In this document: piece by piece, positions 31,194-35,517 of the stretch
Numbering within the stretch: position 1 is the stretch's first letter
How the letters are laid out: the number at the start of each line of letters is the position of its first letter
From: an uncultured Paracoccaceae bacterium
Lineage (GTDB): Bacteria > Pseudomonadota > Alphaproteobacteria > Rhodobacterales > Rhodobacteraceae
Assembly (NCBI GenBank): GCA_951812615.1
Contig: CATOSU010000018.1
Span: 1-35,517 of the forward strand
DNA length: 35,517 nt
Direction: 5' to 3'
Notes under the pieces: generated by a model
Told to the model about the DNA's origin: nothing
The model's database searches: none
What the model saw: the letters and a program-made list of their open reading frames with translations, nothing else
Translations under genes and position numbers: made by a program

Positions 31194-32264
31194 TTGAAAT
31201 ACCTGAAAGCTCTGAGCAGTCTGTTGATGCTGACCGCGGCACCGGCCTGGGCCGGGCTGGAGATCTGCAACGCCACGGACGCGCGCCATTCGGTTGCCAT
31301 CGGTTACAAGGGGGACGAGGGCTGGACCTCTGAAGGGTGGTGGAACATCGATCCCGGCGACTGTGTCAGGCCGCTGAAAGACGACCTGCGCTACCAGTAT
31401 TACTGTTTCCGCGCGACCAGCGGCGGGCATGAGTTTCAGGACGAAAACTATGTCTTCTGTACACAGAAGACGGCCTTCACCATCGTCGGCGACGAAGACT
31501 GTGCCGACCGGGGTTATACCCGTTCGAAATTCCGCCGCATCGATACCGGTGAAGGGAGCCTCGACTATTCCTTTACCTTCGACGCCAGCGTGAGCCTGGC
31601 GGCAGCACCCAAGGCCGAGCCAGAGCGCGCGCCCGCGCCGGACCCCGCACCTGCAGCCGCGCCCGAGGGCGATCCGCCGGGGACCTGGGGCGAGCCGTAT
31701 TTCAGCAGCACCGCGGTGTTTCAGGGCTGTATCCACGAAACCGAGGCGCCGTTCTGCACCTTCCACGCGGATGGCTACAAGATGTTCGTGAACATGGACG
31801 GGCGAACCCGGGAGCGCGTGTTTGCCCTGTTCGAGCGGATCGCGCCCGGCACGCCCATCGAGGTCGATGGTGACCTTGCGGGGATTTATGACCGGACCGC
31901 GGATGTGGTTCTGCGTTCGGCGTTGCCGCGGGAATGGAATCGCTGGGACGGGATCCTCGATAGGTTGCAGGGCACGTGGTATTCCGTCAGTGATCCCAAC
32001 AGCCAGTTCAACATCATCGGGTCCGAGCTGGAAAACATCTATGACGGGGCGTATGGCGGGGTCGAGTACCTGAACCTGTCCTCTTTCTGCGACGGCTATG
32101 AGGGCGGCGAGTATTTCGTGCGCACCGACGAGGAAAGCGGCGATCAGCTATGTTACTCGATCGAGGAGCTGGAAGACTTCCGCATGTTGCTGATGTATGT
32201 CCCGCGGGCGAATTCCACGAATACCGGAAGCTGGATTGAGTGCGCGTTCCGCGCACAGGCCTGA
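31194..32264 (+). CDS. DUF1036 secreted protein
   Basis: The 356-residue protein starts with TTG (GGAAGGGGG upstream) and a signal peptide (KYLKALSSLLMLTAAPAWA). A DUF1036 domain follows: LEICNATDARHSVAIGYKG, EGWTSEGWWNIDPGDCVRPL and a cysteine-bearing YQYYCFRA block. A linker of proline/alanine/glutamate (residues about 140-165) leads to a second globular half with YFSSTAVFQGCIHE and LQGTWYSVSDPNSQF, ending in a cysteine-rich YSIEELEDF segment. Its function is unknown; DUF1036 proteins are found widely in alphaproteobacteria. The second half may be a separate domain. Confidence 0.7.
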   Translation: MKYLKALSSLLMLTAAPAWAGLEICNATDARHSVAIGYKGDEGWTSEGWWNIDPGDCVRPLKDDLRYQYYCFRATSGGHEFQDENYVFCTQKTAFTIVGDEDCADRGYTRSKFRRIDTGEGSLDYSFTFDASVSLAAAPKAEPERAPAPDPAPAAAPEGDPPGTWGEPYFSSTAVFQGCIHETEAPFCTFHADGYKMFVNMDGRTRERVFALFERIAPGTPIEVDGDLAGIYDRTADVVLRSALPREWNRWDGILDRLQGTWYSVSDPNSQFNIIGSELENIYDGAYGGVEYLNLSSFCDGYEGGEYFVRTDEESGDQLCYSIEELEDFRMLLMYVPRANSTNTGSWIECAFRAQA

Positions 32265-32433
32265 TGTCTCGTCGAAAACCGTCCCGGTTTTCTCCTCGGG
32301 GCGCGGCCATGACGGCCTTGCCGAGTCTCCGGCGGGAGTATTTGTACAAAGATGAAGCTGGCAGTGTGCCATTGGCTGGCAGCGACCATTCCGGGCTCTT
32401 TTTTGCCGCCCGGCAATCGGTTATCCGGCTGCC
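32265..32433. repeat. Intergenic repeats before ccmA
   Basis: 32274-32292 is an inverted repeat (GAAAACCG/CGGTTTTC, 3-base loop). 32331-32355 carries a GCGGGAGTATTTGTACAAAG block that matches, in reverse, the block at 23707-23730. No gene is supported in these 169 bases. They probably hold the end of the preceding transcript and the start region of the ccm operon. Confidence 0.6.
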
Positions 32434-33051
32434 ATGACCCTGAGTGTGACCGATCTGAGCGTGAGCCGAGGTGGCGTGCCTGTGCTGGAGGGCGTGAGCT
32501 TCACGCTGGCTGACGGGGCGGCGCTGGTGCTGCGCGGGCCGAACGGGTCCGGCAAGACGACGCTGTTGCGCACGGTGGCGGGGCTGCAGGTGCCGCTGGC
32601 GGGACGGATTGAGGGGGCGGAGGACCGGATTGCCTATGCCGGGCATCTGGACGGGCTGAAGCCGACGCTGACGGTGCGCGAAAACCTGACATTCTGGTCT
32701 GCGGTGTTCGGGGCGCCGGGCAGCATAGAAGCGGCGCTGACGGCGTTTGATCTGGAGGCGCTGGCGGCGCGGGCGGCCGGTGCGCTGTCGGCGGGGCAGA
32801 AGCGGCGGCTGGGGCTGGCGCGGCTTTTGGTGACCGGCATAGCCGGTCTGGGTGCTGGATGAGCCGACGGTGTCGCTGGACCGGGCCTCGGTCGCGCTGT
32901 TTGCGGATGCGGTCCGGGATCATCTGCAGGCGGGCGGATCGGCGCTGATCGCGACGCATATCGATCTGGGGCTGGATGCTGCGGTTTTCGACGTGACGCC
33001 GCACCGGGCACGGCCACGGGTCGATCCGGCCTTTGACGGGGCGTTCTGTGA
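32434..33051 (+). pseudogene. ccmA: Haem exporter ATPase CcmA, two single-base shifts
   Basis: The first 135 codons are intact with Walker [15 protein letters not shown], the signature [15 protein letters not shown] and normal spacing. At 32840 an extra T breaks the frame. The reading continues in another frame with [17 protein letters not shown] (Walker B). A missing C near 33046 would restore the usual stop, and the total length, 618 bases, equals an intact 205-residue CcmA. CcmA powers the CcmAB(CD) system that releases haem-loaded CcmE. Codons outside the indels are well conserved. Confidence 0.8.
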
Positions 33052-33705
33052 GGGCGCTGCTTGCTGCGGGATCTGCGGCTGGCGATGCGGGCCGGCGGCG
33101 GCTTTGGGCTGGGGCTGGCGTTTTTTCTGATCGTGACGGTTCTGGTTCCGCTGTCGGTGGGGCCGCGCACGCAGCTTCTGGCCGAGATCGCGCCGGGCGT
33201 GTTGTGGCTGGGTGCGCTTCTGGCCTGCCTTTTGTCGCTGGACCGGTTGCTGGCGCTGGACTGGGAGGACGGATCGCTCGATTTGCTGGCAACCTCGCCG
33301 CTGCCGCTGGAAATGGTGCTGGGGGTGAAGGCCGCGGCGCATTGGCTGACCACGGGTTTGCCGCTGGTGCTGGCGGCGCCGTGCTGGGTGTGCTGCTGAA
33401 CCTGCCGGCGGCCGGGTTCGGCTGGCTGGTGGCGTCGCTCGCCGTGGGCACGCCGGCGCTGTCGGTGATCGGGGCGTTTGGCGCGGCGCTGACCGTGGGG
33501 TTGAAGCGCGGCGGGTTGCTGATGTCGTTGCTGGTCCTGCCACTTTACGTGCCGACTCTGGTCTTCGGGGCCGAGGTGGCGCGGCGCGGCGCGACGGGGA
33601 TGGAGACCATGACCGCCTTCCTGATGCTGGCGGGTGTAACGCTGGGGCGCGATCGCGCTTTTGCCGCTGGCCGCCGCGGCGGTCCTGCGCGTCAATCTGC
33701 GCTAG
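33048..33705 (+). pseudogene. ccmB: Haem exporter membrane protein CcmB, frameshifted
   Basis: Reading in pieces gives [40 protein letters not shown], then PAAGFGWLVASLAVGTPALS and RGGLLMSLLVLPLYVPTLVF, the expected six-helix CcmB. Frames break near 33063 (extra G), near 33385 (missing G) and near 33642 (extra C). With these corrected the gene would end in LRVNLR and TAG at 33703-33705, about 218 residues. The GTG at 33048 overlaps the ccmA stop. Confidence 0.8.
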
Positions 33706-33750
33706 CCGGGGGCGATTGAGCCTCGGGCACGGAGGGGGTAGTAACAGGCC

Positions 33751-34481
33751 ATGTCGCTCTGGGAATGATCGCAAATCCGTCAGGTTTCTACGCACGTCCG
33801 AGGCAGTGCTGCCCTGGCTGTGGGCGCTGGCGGCGATTTCGCTGATCACCGGTCTGGTCTGGGGGTTCTTTCTGACCCCGGACGCGGACAAGTTCGCCTC
33901 GACCGTCAAGATCATCTATCTGCATGTGCGTCGGCTCTGATGGCGATCAATGCCTGGCTGATGATGCTGGTGGCGTCGCTGATCTGGCTGGTGCGGCGGC
34001 ATCATGTCAGCGCGCTGGCGCCCGCGCCGCGGCGCGCGGGTGGGCATTACATGACACTGATCGCCGCTGATCACCGGGGCGATCTGGGGACAGCCAATGT
34101 GGGGCACGTGGTGGGAATGGGATCCGCGGCTGACGTCTTTCCTGATCCTGTTCTGTTTTACCTCGGCTACATGGCTCTTGTGGAAGCGATCGAAAACCCC
34201 GATACCGCCGCTGACCTGACCTCTATCTGTGCCTTGTCGGCTCGGTCTTTGCCTTCTCAGCCGCTACGCGGTGAATTTCTGGAACCAGGGGCTGCATCAG
34301 GGGGCGTCGCTGTCGCTGGACAAGGAAGAAAACGTATCGGACGTGTATTACCCAGCCGCTGCTGTTGTGCATCGCGGGCTTTGTCCTGCTTTTCGTGGCG
34401 CTGGTGCTCTACCGGACCGGAACCGAGATCCGGGCGCGGCGCACGATCGCGCTGGAAGCCCGGGAAAGGGCGCTGTCATGA
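33751..34481 (+). pseudogene. ccmC: Haem exporter subunit CcmC, frameshifted
   Basis: The ATG opens MSLWE, then a shift at 33765-33769. Later segments include LPWLWALAAISLITGLVWGF, MAINAWLMMLVASLIWLVRR, a WxWD-type haem site recoverable at 34094-34125 after correction (WGTWWEWD), YLGYMAL, AVNFWNQGLHQGASLSLDK and a final ARRTIALEARERALS. At least eight single-base changes are needed between 33765 and 34355. CcmC binds haem and loads CcmE. The true stop is TGA 34479-34481. Confidence 0.75.
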
Positions 34482-34636
34482 TGCCGGAGCTGGGCAAATA
34501 CGCCGGCACCGTGTTGTCGGCCTACGGGGCGTCGATCCTGCTGCTGGTGGCGCTGGTCGGGCTCAGCCTGTGGCGCGGGCGCCGGGTGCGGACGCGGCTG
34601 GCGGAAACCGAAAGGCGGGTGAAACCGGATGCCTAA
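34478..34636 (+). CDS. ccmD: Haem exporter small subunit CcmD
   Basis: The 52-residue protein is PELGKYAGTVLSAYGASILL, a hydrophobic helix, then the basic tail RGRRVRTRLAETERRVKPDA. This is the small single-helix CcmD that stabilises the CcmABC complex. Its ATG overlaps the ccmC stop (ATGA) and its end overlaps ccmG by 8 bases. It is the only ccm gene here without a visible break, perhaps because it is short. Confidence 0.85.
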   Translation: MMPELGKYAGTVLSAYGASILLLVALVGLSLWRGRRVRTRLAETERRVKPDA

Positions 34637-35321
34637 AATCTCGCCGTTGATGATACTGCCCGCCGGCCTGTTCGTCGCTTTCGTGGTGATGGCAGGGATC
34701 GGCATGTGGCGCGAAGACCCCGAAGCGCTGCCATCGGCGCGCCAGGGTCAGCCGGCGCCGGAACTGCAGCTGACCGCGATGCCGGGCAAGACCGGGTTCA
34801 CCGACGAGACGCTGCGCGACGGTCAGGTCAAGCTGGTCAATTACTGGGCCAGCTGGGTGCGCGCCCTGCCGGGTGGAGCATCCAATCTAGAGGCGCTGGC
34901 TGACGAGGGGTTGCCGATCTACGGGATCAACTACAAGGACGATCCGGTCCGGGCGGCAGGTTTTCTGCAGGAACTGGGTGATCCTTATGCCGGCATTGGC
35001 GTGGACGGGCAGGGGCGAACGGCGCTCGACTGGGGCGTCTACGGCGTGCCCGAAACCTATGTGATTGCCGGCGACGGCACGATCCTCCTGCGCTTTGCCG
35101 GGCCGGTGACGCAGCGGGTGATCACCGAGACCCTGCGCCCCGCGCTGGACGGAAGCAGCCGGACGCTGAGCCGGAGGGGCGACGAATTGTCAACAATTCG
35201 CGTGCAATTCATGGATGAATTGCCCGTCCGCCGTCAGCCGCGCGTGTATCTCAGGGACATGCAGCTCAGCCCCGCCATCGACCAGCGCGGCTGTGTCACG
35301 GGCAACGGGCGCACGTCATAG
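34629..35321 (+). CDS. ccmG: Thiol:disulfide interchange protein CcmG/DsbE, CxxC lost by paired indels
   Basis: The protein has a membrane anchor (LMILPAGLFVAFVVMAGIGM) and a thioredoxin-like domain with VKLVNYWASW, GLPIYGINYKDDP, YGVPETYVIAGDGTILLRF and GPVTQRVI. The active site, normally WCxPC after WAS, reads VRALPGGAS. Removing one G near 34856 and adding one G near 34890 restores SWCAPCRVEHP. The end beyond about 35165 is not family-like; the true stop is probably TGA at 35167-35169 after another shift. It would reduce apocytochrome c or CcmH. Confidence 0.8.
   Translation: MPKISPLMILPAGLFVAFVVMAGIGMWREDPEALPSARQGQPAPELQLTAMPGKTGFTDETLRDGQVKLVNYWASWVRALPGGASNLEALADEGLPIYGINYKDDPVRAAGFLQELGDPYAGIGVDGQGRTALDWGVYGVPETYVIAGDGTILLRFAGPVTQRVITETLRPALDGSSRTLSRRGDELSTIRVQFMDELPVRRQPRVYLRDMQLSPAIDQRGCVTGNGRTS
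35183..35223. repeat. Two palindromes between convergent genes
   Basis: 35183-35200 (CGAATTGT/ACAATTCG) and 35204-35223 (GCAATTCAT/ATGAATTGC), each with a two-base centre. They share the GCAATT...AATTGC theme and position (between convergent genes) with the cluster at 28546. Confidence 0.85.
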
Positions 35322-35517
35322 CCGGCCCGGTCCAGCAGCTCGGCGGTGCGCGAAATTAAACCGTCAGCAAGGAAGACATGCGCGTTGAAACGCAGGGCAT
35401 TGGCCGCGGCCACTCCTCGCCTGCGGGCACCTCCAGCACGCGGTAGCCGGCAAAACAGCCCCAGGCGGCCAGCCGCGCGGTGGCCAGCACCGTTCGGCGT
35501 CGAGCAGCGCGCTGTCG
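35234..35517 (-). pseudogene. C-terminal part of a dimethylargininase-like (DDAH/amidinotransferase family) gene, frameshifted and cut by the window edge
   Basis: Reading the - strand in pieces gives WGCFAGYRVLEVP, then ANALRFNAHVFLADG, RTAELLDRAGYDVRPLPV, a VDGG segment and LSCMSLRYTRG before TGA. The GGLSCMS motif with its nucleophile Cys and the ISRTAELL helix are typical of N(G),N(G)-dimethylarginine dimethylaminohydrolases, which release citrulline and dimethylamine. Single-base shifts occur around 35261, 35407 and 35490, and the start lies beyond the window. The same error pattern affects the ccm genes. Confidence 0.7.

Noticed and set aside
1-35517. CRISPR arrays, tRNA and rRNA genes
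   Set aside because: I saw no regularly spaced direct repeats, no complete cloverleaf and no rRNA-like blocks on either strand.

Overview
The window looks like chromosome from a high-GC alphaproteobacterium of the Rhodobacteraceae/Roseobacter group. The reasons are very high GC at third codon positions, a gene-transfer-agent (GTA) terminase, the rpsF-rpsR-rplI and fabD-fabG-acpP-fabF-mltG neighbourhoods, a cytochrome c maturation operon, and palindromic intergenic repeats. No sequence search was possible; family names come from reading motifs and gene order.

Positions 1-9347 are the right part of a Mu-like transposable prophage or prophage-derived element, all on the + strand: gemA (cut by the window edge), a small unknown gene, a Mor-type activator, a PAPS-reductase-like gene, an HNH-type protein, DUF2730, a small winged-helix-like gene, the DUF3486 small terminase, the large terminase, the DUF935 portal, and a Mu F-type minor head protein. 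The F protein has a long C-terminal extension with an HExxH...E zincin-like signature and is followed by one small unknown gene, which resembles a MuF polymorphic toxin/immunity layout. No capsid, protease, tail or lysis gene follows. After 340 non-coding bases with a tandem 10-bp repeat the element seems to stop at a CA dinucleotide (9346-9347), directly against the last 34 codons of a host aquaporin (aqpZ). This is either a deletion derivative that kept its right end or a compact Mu-like element.

Positions 9481-21919 are mostly core genes: a lipoprotein lytic transglycosylase and a DUF1330 gene; the rpsF-rpsR-rplI operon (- strand) with terminator; a small membrane protein; fabD, fabG, acpP, then a two-gene insert (a HisA-like paralogue with an altered first catalytic residue and an arginase/agmatinase-family protein with GGDDS instead of GGDHS), then fabF and mltG. 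A tightly coupled trio follows: secreted amidohydrolase, YtkA/FixH-like periplasmic protein and di-haem peroxidase.

Positions 22075-23690 carry GTA genes g1 and g2 (small and large terminase) alone, not followed by the portal and capsid genes. A run of eight G separates the normal g2 amino terminus from the rest of the gene. Next come yebC (-), a glutathionyl-hydroquinone-reductase-like GST, an SLC13/RCK-type permease, a class I glutamine amidotransferase, the divergent argP/argO pair (basic amino-acid export), an EamA permease and a DUF1036 protein.

Positions 32434-35517 hold ccmA-ccmB-ccmC-ccmD-ccmG and the end of a converging dimethylargininase-like gene. Many single-base indels break these frames while the underlying codons stay well conserved, and a paired shift erases the CxxC of CcmG. 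Sequencing or assembly error at a low-quality contig edge is the likeliest cause; real decay is the alternative. Clusters of 18-28 bp near-perfect palindromes recur at 13788, 16014, 27704, 28546, 32274 and 35183.
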